Below are positions 1 through 9,000 of a stretch of 28,743 bases of DNA, piece after piece. This DNA is from JBBAFM01 sp041655415. GTDB taxonomy: Bacteria > Bacillota > Clostridia > Peptostreptococcales > JAAYPU01. Below the pieces are notes generated by a model that was given only the letters and a program-made list of their open reading frames with translations, was not told where the DNA came from and did no database searches. The stretch is from positions 1 through 28,743 of the forward strand of contig CAYSBC010000023.1 in NCBI GenBank assembly GCA_964429195.1. The letters are read 5' to 3'. The position numbers and the translations under genes are program-made. Position 1 is the stretch's first letter, and each line of letters starts with the position of its first letter.

Positions 1-188
1 AGCCATCCATTTTCATAAGCACGAACAATTTCTGAGGGATAATATCTATATTCAATACAATTCCTTACTACTTCTCGATATATACGTTTTTCCGCTTCAC
101 TTTCAATATGTGAAGGTGGTTTTTGCCATACAAGGGATTGCTCCTCTTCTGTTAATTCTGCTGTATGATCTTCGTTTTGGTCATCATA
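1..188 (-). pseudogene. Headless ORF fragment running off the left edge
   Basis: A minus-strand frame is open from position 188 to the window edge, about 62 codons. It begins right after an in-frame TAG (189-191) and has no ATG, GTG or TTG anywhere in the visible part. The peptide is charged, with stretches such as DDQNEDHTAELTEEEQ and EAEKRIYREVVRN, so it looks like real coding sequence that lost its 5' end. A second frame just upstream (about 189-251) gives a 20-residue peptide that ends at the junction and may be the other side of a frameshift. I do not recognise the family. A start at a rarer codon, or an ordinary gene with a sequence error near 190, is possible. Confidence 0.4.
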
Positions 189-283
189 CTACTTCAACAC
201 ATACAGGTATTTTACGAAGTCTTGATAATAAGATTTTTACAACCATTTTTAAAAAATAATTAAAATATCTTTTTAACACAGAA

Positions 284-320
284 AAAGCAACCTTGATTTA
301 ATTCCTACCAAGGTTACTTT
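284..320. repeat. 12-bp imperfect inverted repeat (hairpin)
   Basis: AAAGCAACCTTG (284-295) pairs with CAAGGTTACTTT (309-320) with one mismatch and a 13-nt loop. On the minus strand it is followed by TTTTTCTG, so it could stop minus-strand transcription. It stands only 7 bases from the larger hairpin at 328-379. Confidence 0.55.
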
Positions 321-327
321 ATAGAAA

Positions 328-379
328 AAACTCCGCTCAAACTTCACTCATTTTTTGGAGCGGAGTTTGAGCGGAGTTT
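328..379. repeat. 22-bp stem built from tandem 11-mers, terminator-like
   Basis: The right arm is a perfect tandem duplication of GAGCGGAGTTT (358-368 and 369-379). The left arm is AAACTCCGCTC (328-338) followed by AAACTTCACTC (339-349). The two arms form a 22-bp stem with two mismatches around an 8-nt loop. The outer 16-mers (328-343 and 364-379) match perfectly. The stem is flanked by T8 on the plus side (383-390) and by A6 at 325-330, which reads as T6 on the minus strand. It could therefore terminate in both directions, though it is far longer than an ordinary terminator stem. Confidence 0.7.
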
Positions 380-402
380 ATATTTTTTTTATAATTTGAA
401 AG

Positions 403-571
403 TTATTTTTTAATTTCAGGTAGGCTATCTATCATTTCATCTTCTGGGGGAATATTTAATCTTCTAGCAAATAATATTTTAAAATATTATTATCTCCTTT
501 ATGAACTACAGCCTCTTTAAAGGCAGTAATTCCCTATTAATCTTAGGACTATCTATTTCTTGCAAGCTCAT
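403..571 (-). pseudogene. Frameshifted remnant of a small gene, family unknown
   Basis: Three reading frames each keep a plausible piece of one protein, in order along the minus strand. An ATG at 569-571 opens MSLQEIDSPKINRELLPLKR and then stops. The next frame reads ITAFKEAVVHKGDNNILKYY and then stops. The third reads FARRLNIPPEDEMIDSLPEI, followed by two lysines and a TAA at 403-405. Joined by two frameshifts, near 515 and near 470, these give a continuous helical, charged C-terminal region. I do not recognise the parent family. The picture is of a dead gene tail left by an accessory element. Confidence 0.45.
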
Positions 572-575
572 TTTG

Positions 576-600
576 AACTAGTAAGTAATTCTTACTAGTT
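576..600. repeat. 10-bp inverted repeat at the nuclease stop codon
   Basis: AACTAGTAAG (576-585) and CTTACTAGTT (591-600) form a perfect 10-bp stem with a 5-nt loop. The stem overlaps the stop codon of the nuclease gene at 599. No strong T run follows on the minus strand, so it is a weak terminator candidate that could instead protect the mRNA end. Confidence 0.5.
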
Positions 601-1612
601 AATCATTCCAGTTTCTCACAATCCTTTCAACTTCAGCAATTAACTTCTCTTTATCTGGAATATAATAGGTGTATTTTGAGGCAAATATATTACTTGATAG
701 ACCACCAAGCGCATATTCAACAGTCAATGCATCTTTATCCGTACACAATATAATTCCAATTGGTTTATTATCATCATTATCATTTATTTCATTCTCATAA
801 TAATTCAAATACATATTTAGCTGTCCTACTGCTTCTGGCATAAGTTTCGTAGTCTTTAATTCAATCAACACGTATGATTTCAATGGCTTGTTATAAAATA
901 CCATATCAACATAGTAGTGAGTATTATTTATAGTTACTCGTTGCTGTGTACCAACAAACATAAATCCTCGCCCTAATTCAAGTAAGAACTTCTCTATCTG
1001 TTCTATAAGTGCTTTTTCTAAATCGCTTTCCACAACAGGCTTATTCTCTGGCAATCCCAAAAATTCAAATACATATGGATCTTTAATCATATCAGATGGC
1101 TTTGATAGCTCCATACCCTTAGAAGCTAGATTTAACACTTCCTGTTTATTAATATCTCCTTTTGAAAGTAGCAATCTTTCATACAGGGAAGTGTTTATCT
1201 GTCTTTTCATTTCTCTTACTGACCAGTTTGAATTTATCGACTCTTTTTCATAAAAGCTACGTTTATCTTTGTCAGAAATACTTAACAACTCACAATAATG
1301 GGACCAACTCAATTTAACAGACACTGTCTGTTGAATTTGATACTCTAAATAAAAACGTCTCATGAACTGTAGATTTGAAACTGAAAATCCACGTCCAAAT
1401 TCCTTTTTTAATTCTTTTGATAACTGTTTTAGGGTTTTATCCCCATACTCTGCCCTTATACTATCATTTTGCTCGTAGCGAATAATGATCTCTCCTATTT
1501 TCCAGTAAGACATTAACAATTCACTATTTATAACTCTTGCTACATTGTTTCTTGCAACATCAAGAATACTTTTAATTTCATTTACTAGTGGATTCATTCT
1601 ATTATCTGGCAT
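599..1612 (-). CDS. YhcG/DUF1016-type PD-(D/E)XK nuclease
   Basis: This 337-residue protein matches the two-part YhcG layout: an N-terminal DUF1016_N helical region (about 1-170, with the motif YGDKTLKQLSKEL and FGRGFSVSNLQFMRRFY) and a C-terminal PD-(D/E)XK nuclease fold (about 185-330). The nuclease core is visible: the Asp of YVDMVFYN, then VLIELKTTK with the catalytic Glu-x-Lys pair, then GQLNMYLNYY. All key residues are present, so it is probably active. Family members are soluble putative DNA nucleases often found near restriction-modification or mobile loci; their target is not firmly established. The start is well supported by AAGGAGGGG 7 bases upstream of the ATG at 1612. It lies 12 bp downstream of a small ORF and in the same direction as rlmD, so it may ride on rlmD transcription. 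Confidence 0.88.
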   Translation of the reverse strand: MPDNRMNPLVNEIKSILDVARNNVARVINSELLMSYWKIGEIIIRYEQNDSIRAEYGDKTLKQLSKELKKEFGRGFSVSNLQFMRRFYLEYQIQQTVSVKLSWSHYCELLSISDKDKRSFYEKESINSNWSVREMKRQINTSLYERLLLSKGDINKQEVLNLASKGMELSKPSDMIKDPYVFEFLGLPENKPVVESDLEKALIEQIEKFLLELGRGFMFVGTQQRVTINNTHYYVDMVFYNKPLKSYVLIELKTTKLMPEAVGQLNMYLNYYENEINDNDDNKPIGIILCTDKDALTVEYALGGLSSNIFASKYTYYIPDKEKLIAEVERIVRNWND

Positions 1613-1624
1613 TTAACCCCTCCT

Positions 1625-1888
1625 TTAAAGATGTTTTCTATACCATGAAATTACATCATTTCTATTATCTTCGAACCATTGGGTTGTGATGTAAATATTT
1701 CTACCATTAAAAACTATTGGATCCTTTCTATACCTAATTACATTACTGTTACCCATATTATCATCTCTATTATCTGCAAATATTTTGAACCTAAAAAATT
1801 CTTTAATCCATTCTTTAGAATATTCCGTCATTTTATAAATAGATGTAAGCAAGCCATTTACTACATCAAAACATAATTTCTTATTCAA
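1625..1888 (-). CDS. Hypothetical 87-residue protein between rlmD and the nuclease
   Basis: The frame starts at a TTG (1886-1888) with AAAGGG 8 bases upstream and ends 12 bp before the nuclease gene. The next possible start is Met20. The protein has no membrane segment or signal peptide. It is rich in Asn, Arg and aromatic residues, and its C-terminal half (VFNGRNIYITTQWFEDNRND) looks like a small folded DNA-binding or nuclease-accessory unit. I do not recognise it. Its tight placement between rlmD (19 bp upstream) and the nuclease suggests co-transcription with the nuclease. It could be the surviving end of a longer gene. The TTG start and short length keep confidence moderate. Confidence 0.5.
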   Translation of the reverse strand: MNKKLCFDVVNGLLTSIYKMTEYSKEWIKEFFRFKIFADNRDDNMGNSNVIRYRKDPIVFNGRNIYITTQWFEDNRNDVISWYRKHL

Positions 1889-1907
1889 CTTTGCAACCCT
1901 TTATAAA

Positions 1908-3284
1908 TCAGTGTACCACGCGTTGCAACAGGGTTGTTACCTCTACGTGCATCCCATGGGGGAACATGTCTACCGGCTGAACTTTGGTCAATCTATAGCC
2001 TTCACTTACTAACCGTTTCACGTCCCTTGCCAAGGTCGCCGGATTGCAGGAGACATAAATAATCTTCTTAGGATTCATTTTTATCATGGTGTCCAATAAA
2101 ATATTATCGCAACCCTTTCTTGGCGGATCCACTACAACAATATCTGCTCTATAGCCTTCCTTATAAAGTTCCGGCACTACATCTTCTGCCTTCCCGACAA
2201 AGAATTCTGCATTGGAGATCCGGTTGAGCTTGGCATTTTCACGAGCATCCTTGACAGCTTCCTCTACTATCTCTACTCCAATGACTTTCTTTGCCTTCTG
2301 AGCTAAGAACAGAGAAATCGTTCCTATGCCGGAGTAGAGGTCAAAGACAATTTCATCACCCTTTAGATCTGCATAGCTCAGTGCTGTGGCATAGAGCTTT
2401 TCTGTCTGCTCCGGATTAACCTGAAAAAATGAATGAGGCGATATCTTAAATTCTAGTTCCTTTATAAAGTCCCTTATGTACGAATTACCATGTAAAACAA
2501 TATTTTCTCCACCTAGGATAACATTGCTTTTTTTAGTGTTGATGTTTTGTACCAGGCTTGTTATTTCAGGTATTTCCCTTAAAATGTCCTTTACAAAAGC
2601 ATCGCTTCCTTTAAAATCTCGTCCATTCGTCACTAAAATAACCATGATCTCATCGGTTTTGTAGCCCTGTTTGATAACAAGATGTCTAAGAAATCCCTTG
2701 CCTTTTACTTCACTATAAGGCTGTATAGCGTGCTTTGTTATAAGTCTTCTCATTTTAGCAATAATCTCATCACTTTTATCGTACAGAATTAAACAGCTTT
2801 CACAATCAATTATCTCATGACTTTTTTTTGCATAAAAGCCAATCCTCATTTTACTGTCAGCCCATCCCACAGGGAATTGGCCTTTATTGCGATAGCGATA
2901 AGGGTCATTCATGCCTATAGTATCTTCCACTGGAGGATTTTCAATGCCCCCTATGCGTTCCAAGCTATCCACAACTATTTTCTTTTTTAATTCCAGTTGC
3001 TTTTCATAATGCATATTTTGAATTTGGCATCCACCGCATTCATTAAAGATAGGGCATTTTGCCTCGATTCTAAAAGGGGAAGCCTCAAGATATTCTACTA
3101 TTTCACCTATGGCGTAGTTCTTTTTCAATGTTGTAATTTCAACAATCAGCTTATCGCCAATAACCGATTTTTCTACAAAAATCGTGAAATTATTTACTTT
3201 TCCTATCCCTTCACCGCTATGACCCATATCGATGATTTCTATTCCATATTGCTTGTTTTTTTCTATCGGGCTTCTGCCATCCAT
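1908..3284 (-). CDS. rlmD: 23S rRNA (uracil-5-)-methyltransferase RlmD/RumA type
   Basis: This SAM-dependent enzyme methylates C5 of uridine in 23S rRNA (the U1939 type; in Firmicutes one enzyme may do both U747 and U1939). The 458 residues show an N-terminal TRAM RNA-binding domain (about 10-68), the iron-sulfur cysteines Cys77, Cys83, Cys86 and Cys161/164, the SAM-binding DLYSGIGTIS (315-324), DPPRKG (386-391), the catalytic Cys413 in YVSCNPATLARD, and the C-terminal HVEVTTLL (446-453). Length and motifs are normal for the family. ATG at 3284 has AAGGAGAAG just upstream. The nearest upstream signal is the terminator of the transglycosylase gene, ending about 20 bases before this start, and no clear promoter was found. 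The 3' end borders decayed accessory sequence. Confidence 0.95.
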   Translation of the reverse strand: MDGRSPIEKNKQYGIEIIDMGHSGEGIGKVNNFTIFVEKSVIGDKLIVEITTLKKNYAIGEIVEYLEASPFRIEAKCPIFNECGGCQIQNMHYEKQLELKKKIVVDSLERIGGIENPPVEDTIGMNDPYRYRNKGQFPVGWADSKMRIGFYAKKSHEIIDCESCLILYDKSDEIIAKMRRLITKHAIQPYSEVKGKGFLRHLVIKQGYKTDEIMVILVTNGRDFKGSDAFVKDILREIPEITSLVQNINTKKSNVILGGENIVLHGNSYIRDFIKELEFKISPHSFFQVNPEQTEKLYATALSYADLKGDEIVFDLYSGIGTISLFLAQKAKKVIGVEIVEEAVKDARENAKLNRISNAEFFVGKAEDVVPELYKEGYRADIVVVDPPRKGCDNILLDTMIKMNPKKIIYVSCNPATLARDVKRLVSEGYRLTKVQPVDMFPHGMHVEVTTLLQRVVH

Positions 3285-3304
3285 TTTCTTCTCCTTGATT
3301 GCTA

Positions 3305-3346
3305 TAAAAAATAACTAGTTGGTACCCATAAAAATACCAACTAGTT
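3305..3346 (-). terminator. Rho-independent terminator after the transglycosylase gene
   Basis: AACTAGTTGGTA (3313-3324) and TACCAACTAGTT (3335-3346) form a perfect 12-bp stem with a 10-nt loop. On the minus strand it is followed by ATTTTTTATAG. It lies 35 bp after the stop codon of the gene at 3381-4478 and 29 bp before the rlmD start, so it could also act as an attenuator in the rlmD leader. Confidence 0.75.
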
Positions 3347-3380
3347 TTCCTCACTGTTTGTTGACAACATTTTGTTTATT

Positions 3381-4478
3381 TTATTGGTTTCCTATTGAAG
3401 TTGAAGTATCCACTACTGCTAAGAGACCTTGTCCCTCTAGATACTTTTCTACTTTAGCCTTTTTCTCCATGATTTCGTTGTAGTATTTAGGATTATAGAT
3501 TCCTTTATCGACTCTTGTTATGCCCTGATTGTAAGCAGATAAAGCCAACAAGGCGTTTTCATCATACCTATCCATTTTGTCGCTTAGGTAGCTGATACCA
3601 AAATCAATGTTTGTATCCGGGTCATAAAGCATCTCAGGTGTAAGTCCAGCACTAGCTCCTGTTCTACCCATGATTTGCATAAGCCCTATAGCCCCCTTAT
3701 AGTAAGTGTCCGGTTTAAACCAACTTTCTTGCCATATGGTTGAGAATACTAAAAGCTTATCCATATCATAAAGCTCACATTTATCCTTCATAGTGATGAC
3801 AATGTTCATAGCATCGGCTTCGCATAAGTCTTTATTGATGCTCATCGCATAATTGCCCAATGCCTTATAAAACTCTTTTTCCTTTAAGTCGACTAAGTCT
3901 TCAGCTGATACCTCTTTATTGGTCGAAATGTAGATTCCCATATCCGTATCGAAGCAATAATCCCAATGCAAATAGTCGTTAACGATTTCATAGGTTAACG
4001 GTATATAGGCTATACGATTATATTCTAATATGGGATATTCTAAAGATTGATAAGATTTGCCGTTAATATTGACCTTATACATATAGGTGGTCATATCAAA
4101 TTGTTTGAGATTGTGTTTCATCCATGGTTCTTTATAATTGCCTTGCTTAACTTTTGTGTTTTCAATGTGTAATTGGGAATTTTCTTCATTCCAATTGATA
4201 TCTAGACCAAATATCTGCCCATTTCCATAGGTAGCCGGAAGATACACGATATCATTGTGGACTACAAATGAATATAAGGAATGATAACTATTTATTTTTT
4301 GACCATTTACATTTATTCCTCTATCGTATACTTCTACTCCATCAAATTTCTTAAATTCTATAGCCACTTCAGGCTCTTGCGCCAGGCTATTCCCAATGTT
4401 GTTGTCAACGTTTGCATAAACCACCATCATAGTCAGAATAACAACGACGGTTATTGTGCATAATATCCTTTTTAACAT
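3381..4478 (-). CDS. Secreted lytic transglycosylase with copper-amine-oxidase-like repeats
   Basis: Residues 1-22 form a hydrophobic signal peptide or anchor. Two copper-amine-oxidase-N-like (stalk) units follow, about 56-108 (INVNGQKIN...YLPATYG) and 134-186 (VNINGKSYQ...YIPLTYE). The C-terminal part (about 222-350) is an SLT goose-lysozyme-like domain with catalytic Glu251 in STIWQESWF, then GAIGLMQIM (262-270) and ALSAYNQGI (312-320). These enzymes cut peptidoglycan to 1,6-anhydro-muropeptides. The N-terminal repeats are thought to hold or position such enzymes at the envelope, and their ligand is unknown. The protein is probably extracytoplasmic and involved in wall turnover or sporulation/germination. 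ATG at 4478 has GAAAGGAA upstream. It is monocistronic, with its own promoter and terminator. Confidence 0.9.
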   Translation of the reverse strand: MLKRILCTITVVVILTMMVVYANVDNNIGNSLAQEPEVAIEFKKFDGVEVYDRGINVNGQKINSYHSLYSFVVHNDIVYLPATYGNGQIFGLDINWNEENSQLHIENTKVKQGNYKEPWMKHNLKQFDMTTYMYKVNINGKSYQSLEYPILEYNRIAYIPLTYEIVNDYLHWDYCFDTDMGIYISTNKEVSAEDLVDLKEKEFYKALGNYAMSINKDLCEADAMNIVITMKDKCELYDMDKLLVFSTIWQESWFKPDTYYKGAIGLMQIMGRTGASAGLTPEMLYDPDTNIDFGISYLSDKMDRYDENALLALSAYNQGITRVDKGIYNPKYYNEIMEKKAKVEKYLEGQGLLAVVDTSTSIGNQ

Positions 4479-4498
4479 TTTGAATTCCTTTCATTTCT

Positions 4499-4556
4499 GT
4501 ACTTTGATGTGCCAATTTCAAAGTACTTTTATTTACAATAACAAAATTATTATTGT
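4499..4556. repeat. Two inverted repeats in the transglycosylase leader
   Basis: GTACTTTG (4499-4506) pairs with CAAAGTAC (4519-4526), and ACAATAA (4535-4541) pairs with TTATTGT (4550-4556). Both lie between the likely -10 box (4576-4581) and the start codon. They could be repressor sites or leader RNA hairpins. The inner one lies just upstream of the ribosome binding site. Confidence 0.4.
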
Positions 4557-4575
4557 ATATTTTTTGCTCTTTGGC

Positions 4576-4584
4576 ATTATACCA
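4576..4584 (-). promoter_or_regulatory. Extended -10 promoter for the transglycosylase gene
   Basis: On the minus strand the sequence TGGTATAAT is a perfect -10 hexamer with the TGn extension. No good -35 is seen at 16-18 bp, as expected for an extended -10 promoter. The predicted start near 4569 gives a leader of about 90 nt that holds two inverted repeats. Confidence 0.5.
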
Positions 4585-4685
4585 TACTTAACCAATATTT
4601 ACTATTAATTTTTTATTACAACGGCTTTTATCCCATACCCTTAATCTTATCCAACTTTATCCTATTGCATTCACCATTTTATAAT

Positions 4686-5849
4686 TTATTTTAAATAATC
4701 TGCAATTTCAACGACCCTATTATCCTTGATATAAATTCGAGGCACCCTTCTCCCCACCATACATACTATTTCATAATTAATCGTCCCTATGGCGGAAGCA
4801 AGCTCTTCCACCGGCAATATATTCTCACCATCTGTTCCAAATAAGAGGACTTCATCACCTATCTTAACATCCGGAATGTGGCTTATGTCAACCATGCATT
4901 GATCCATACATATCTGACCAACAATATTGGCCCTTTGTCCCTTTATAATGACCTGACTCTTTCCGCTTAAGAGCCTCGTGTAGCCATCAGCATAGCCTAT
5001 TGGAATAGTCGCAATTCTTTGATCCTTCTTGCCATGGTAAAGAAGGCCATAACTAATACCCCCATCTTCATTCAAAACTTTTATATGAGAAACCTTTGTT
5101 TTTAAACTCATAACCGGTTTTAAATCCCAGCCATCCTTGGATACCTCATTGGAAGGATATAGACCGTATAGAATAATTCCTGCCCTTACCATATCCATAT
5201 TCATTTCCGGCGTATCCATAAGTGATGCACTATTGGCTATATGCTTCATAGGAATTTTTATGTTTCGTGCTTCTAATTCTTTTATAAATTGAGTAAATCT
5301 TTCATACTGCTTATATGTAAATTCTTTACTCTTCTCATCGGCTACTGCGAAATGTGAGAAAATGCCATTAATCTTAACATTAGGCAGCTTCGAAATTTTT
5401 ATGATCTCTTCCAATGCTTTTGCATCTGTATAAAAACCTATCCTATTCATACCTGTATCTATTTTGATATGAATACTGATACCCATACCTATTTCTTCTG
5501 CCATTTTTGAGTATTTAACCGCTTGTTCATAGGAATAAACGGTTTGTATAACCCCATATTCTATGGCTTCCTTTATATTCTCATCCAAATTATAGCCTAA
5601 TACTAATGTTTGGGCCTTGCTATATCTCTTCCTAATTTCAATCGCTTCTCTTACAGAGGAAACAGCTAATACATCTGCCCCGTTTTCCAAAAGGATATGT
5701 GCTATTTCTAGCGCTCCATGACCATAGGCATTTGCTTTTATAACTGCCGCAATATGGGTTTCTTGATCGACATGTTCTCTGACCTTTTTGATGTTATGTA
5801 TTAAATTATCAATATTAATTTCAGCCCATTTAATTTCATTCATATTCAT
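4686..5849 (-). CDS. alr: Alanine racemase
   Basis: This PLP enzyme interconverts L- and D-alanine, supplying D-Ala for peptidoglycan. The N-terminal TIM-barrel carries the PLP lysine in AVIKANAYGHG (Lys38 with the start used here). The C-terminal beta domain carries the second-subunit catalytic Tyr in ISYGLLYHG, then PIGYADGY and GQICMDQCMVDIS. At 387 residues the length is normal. I chose the ATG at 5847-5849, 8 bases after AGAGG (5858-5862), over two upstream TTG codons. D-alanine can also matter in spore biology because L-alanine is a common germinant and alanine racemases reduce that signal, but this gene is not in the ger operon and is most likely the housekeeping enzyme. Confidence 0.96.
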   Translation of the reverse strand: MNMNEIKWAEINIDNLIHNIKKVREHVDQETHIAAVIKANAYGHGALEIAHILLENGADVLAVSSVREAIEIRKRYSKAQTLVLGYNLDENIKEAIEYGVIQTVYSYEQAVKYSKMAEEIGMGISIHIKIDTGMNRIGFYTDAKALEEIIKISKLPNVKINGIFSHFAVADEKSKEFTYKQYERFTQFIKELEARNIKIPMKHIANSASLMDTPEMNMDMVRAGIILYGLYPSNEVSKDGWDLKPVMSLKTKVSHIKVLNEDGGISYGLLYHGKKDQRIATIPIGYADGYTRLLSGKSQVIIKGQRANIVGQICMDQCMVDISHIPDVKIGDEVLLFGTDGENILPVEELASAIGTINYEIVCMVGRRVPRIYIKDNRVVEIADYLK

Positions 5850-6031
5850 CAACAATACCTCTTTTATAGAATCTTATTTTATTCTTATGTTTAGAATTTC
5901 ATTATCAGTAGCCCCAAAGAAGCGTTGCATAAGTTAATCACCTAACTACATTTGAAAACAAATTAGGGGAGCTGATATCAGTATATATTACCTTTTAAAT
6001 TCTATCAACTTTTATCCATAATTACTAAAAT

Positions 6032-6075
6032 GGGCTGTCCATCAGCACTTAGTTTTTGTGCTATTATGGCAGCCC
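6032..6075 (-). terminator. Long hairpin terminator after the activase gene
   Basis: On the minus strand GGGCTGCCAT pairs with ATGGACAGCCC (one bulged A), and AGCAC/GTGCT continues the stem inward. ATTTTAG follows. It starts 7 bp after the stop codon of the activase gene. The stem is strong but the T tract is short, so termination may be partial. Confidence 0.6.
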
Positions 6076-6081
6076 CTGACC

Positions 6082-9000
6082 TCACCTTGCTATTTTGTAA
6101 TCCATTTCATCGGCTTCTTCAACCTTTTTCTTTTTCCCTTCTATACCCTCCTCGAGGGATAAGGCCGGCCTTTCCATATTCTTAAAAGCTACTGAAAGCA
6201 TAAGCTTTATCCTATTGAGCTGATTGACTTGGCTAGCACCGGGATCATAATCCACAGCCAATATATTGGAATCCGGATACTCCTTCTTCAGTGCCCTGAT
6301 CATGCCCTTTCCTGTAACATGGTTCGGTAAACAGGCAAAGGGTTGCATACAGATGATATCTTTTACTTTATTTTCTAAGAGCTCTACCATTTCAGCCACT
6401 AAAAACCATCCCTCACCGGCATGATTCCCTAAAGATAATATTTTTTCAGCACCTTGTGCAAGCTCCTGAATCGTCATTGAATTATGAAACCTCTTGCTTT
6501 TTTTCATAGCATCCCTGATATGTTTCCTGAAAAATTCTATATAACGTATTGCCATATTGCCCCCCAAGGCCGTCCACTTGCTTTTTCCTAGAAATTCACT
6601 TTTAAAATTATGATTATACGCAACATAGAGACCGAAATCTATTAAGTCCGGTACAACTGCCTCGGCTCCTTCCTCCTCAATAATCTTCACAATCTGATTA
6701 TTGGCATAGTCATTAAACTTGACATATATTTCACCTGTGAGACCTATTCTCGGCTTTAAAATATCCTTTAATGGCATATGATCAAATTCATTGACAATGT
6801 CACTTATAATATTTTTTGATTCTGCCAAACTTCCATCGGTGATATTCCTTATACATACTTTTTTCCATTTGTGATACAAGAGTTCAGCATGACCTTCTAT
6901 AATCTCGTAGGGTCTTGTCTTATAGATTAATTTCATGAACAAATCACCATAGAGTATAGCCATAATCATACGATTAATCATAGTGAAGCTAATCTTGAAT
7001 CCGGGATTAGGCTCTAATCCTGCCGCATTCATGGATATGACAGGAACCTTTTCAAAACCTGCATCCTGTAAAGCCTTTCGGATTACCGCAATATAATTTG
7101 TAGCTCTGCATACGCCCCCTGTTTGAGATATGACAACAGATGTGTTTGTCGAATCATAACCCCCATATTTTAATGCACTTAATATTTGCCCCACTATCAC
7201 AATAGATGGGTAGCATGTATCATTGTTGACATATCTTAATCCCTCTTCTATGACGGATTCATCAATATGGGGCAAAACCTTAAAGTTATAACCGCAGCTC
7301 TTTACAGCTGCTTCAAAAAAGTCGCAATGAATAGGTGAGAACTGCGGAACAAGAATCGTGTGATTTTTCTGCATTTCCTTAGTAAATAATATCCTATCCT
7401 GTTGCTCCTTTAATGGACTTGGTATAATATGATTCTTTTCTCTTTCCTCCATGGCCGCCTTTAAAGAGCGTAATCTTATGCGAGCTGCTCCCAAATTATT
7501 GACCTCATCTATTTTTATAAGAGTATAAATCTTATTATTATTCTCCAGTATTTCGGCGGCCATATCGGTTGCAATAGCATCCAGTCCGCATCCAAAGGAA
7601 TTAAGCTGTACCATTTCGAGATAATCTGTTTTGCTAACAAATGTTGCTGCAGCATAAACTCGGGAATGATATGTCCATTGGTCCACAACTCTTAGCGGTT
7701 TATCAATCCTTCCTAAGTGAGCAATAGAGTCTTCAGTTAAAACAGCCATGCCTAAATGATTAATAAGCTCCGGTATACCATGATTAATCTCAGGATCGAT
7801 ATGATAGGGTCTGCCGGATAGGACTATTCCTTTTTTTCCTGTGTTCTTTAAATATTCCAGTGTTTCTTCGCCCTTTTTTCTTATATCCTCTTTAAACCTT
7901 TCATTCTCATCCCAAGCACAATCAAGAGCCCTTAAAACTTCACCTTTCTTTAAACCGTACTTCTTAAAAGTCTTATAAAGGACAAGGCCCAGCGCTTTTT
8001 TGTTATCTAATGTTAGAAAAGGGTCTAAATATGCAATTCCTTTCTCCTTCAGGATATCCATATTGTTTTTTATAACTTCAGGATAGGAAATCACCAAAGC
8101 ACAATTGAGATTATTATCACTGTGGTCAAATTCTTTCTTCTCATAAAAAACACAAGGATAGAAAATCATGTCCACATTCTTTTCAATAAGGCTCATGATA
8201 TGCCCATGGCTTAACTTAACAGGGTAGCAAGCAGACTCCGACGGTATGGTCTCCATTCCCTTTTCATAAATCTTTTTATTACTTCTCGGCGATATTTCCA
8301 CTCTATATCCAAGTTCCGTGAGAAAGGTAAACCATAGAGGGTAATTTTGATAGATATTCATGACCCTTGGTATGCCTATGGTTCCCCGTGCCTTTTCTCT
8401 TTTTAGGGGTTTATATTTAAAAAGTCGTTTATATTTATAATCATAGAGGTTGGGAATTTCACTGGCTATACCGGCCTCCTCCTGACTTTTTCTTTCGCAT
8501 CGGTTGCCACTTATGAACTTGTTCCCATTTTCAAATTGTTGGATGGCAAGCAGACAGTTATTAGCACAACCTCCACACCTCCTATGTTCTACTTCGCTAT
8601 AAAAATTTTCAAGACTTGTTACAGATAAAAGACTGCTAACTTCGCCTTCTTTGTATCTTTCTTTTGCAATCAATGCGGAGCCGTATGCTCCCATTAACCC
8701 GGCTATATCCGGTCTGATTACCTTTTTGCCTAATGTTAACTCCAGGCTTCTTAGAATAGCATCGTTGTAAAAGGTGCCTCCCTGAACAATAATATTGTTT
8801 CCCATTGCCTGTTGATTTTTTATTTTTATAACTTTCTGCAGAGTGTTATTGATGAGGGAATAGGATAGCCCAGCTGAAATATCATCCATGGTGGCTCCTT
8901 CTTTTTGAGCCTGTTTAACCATAGAATTCATAAATACTGTGCATCTTGAACCAAGATCTACTGGGTCTTTAGCAAACAAAGCTTTTTCACAGAACTCCTC

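Larger units (their letters stand above)
1..598. other. Accessory strip with no intact gene
   Basis: Nearly 600 bases hold no complete gene. From left to right they contain a headless minus-strand ORF fragment (1-188), an AT-rich spacer, two adjacent strong hairpins (284-320 and 328-379), a frameshifted minus-strand gene remnant (403-571), and a 10-bp inverted repeat over the stop codon of the next gene (576-600). The mixture of decayed fragments suggests repeated insertion and deletion next to the rlmD locus. Confidence 0.55.

Noticed and set aside
4500..4530. Sigma-54 promoter from TTGGCACA in the transglycosylase leader
   Set aside because: The required TTGC at -12 is missing at the correct spacing.
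4485..4575. Cyclic-di-GMP riboswitch in the transglycosylase leader
   Set aside because: The conserved c-di-GMP-I core (CACGCACAGGGC-like) is absent; only simple inverted repeats are seen.
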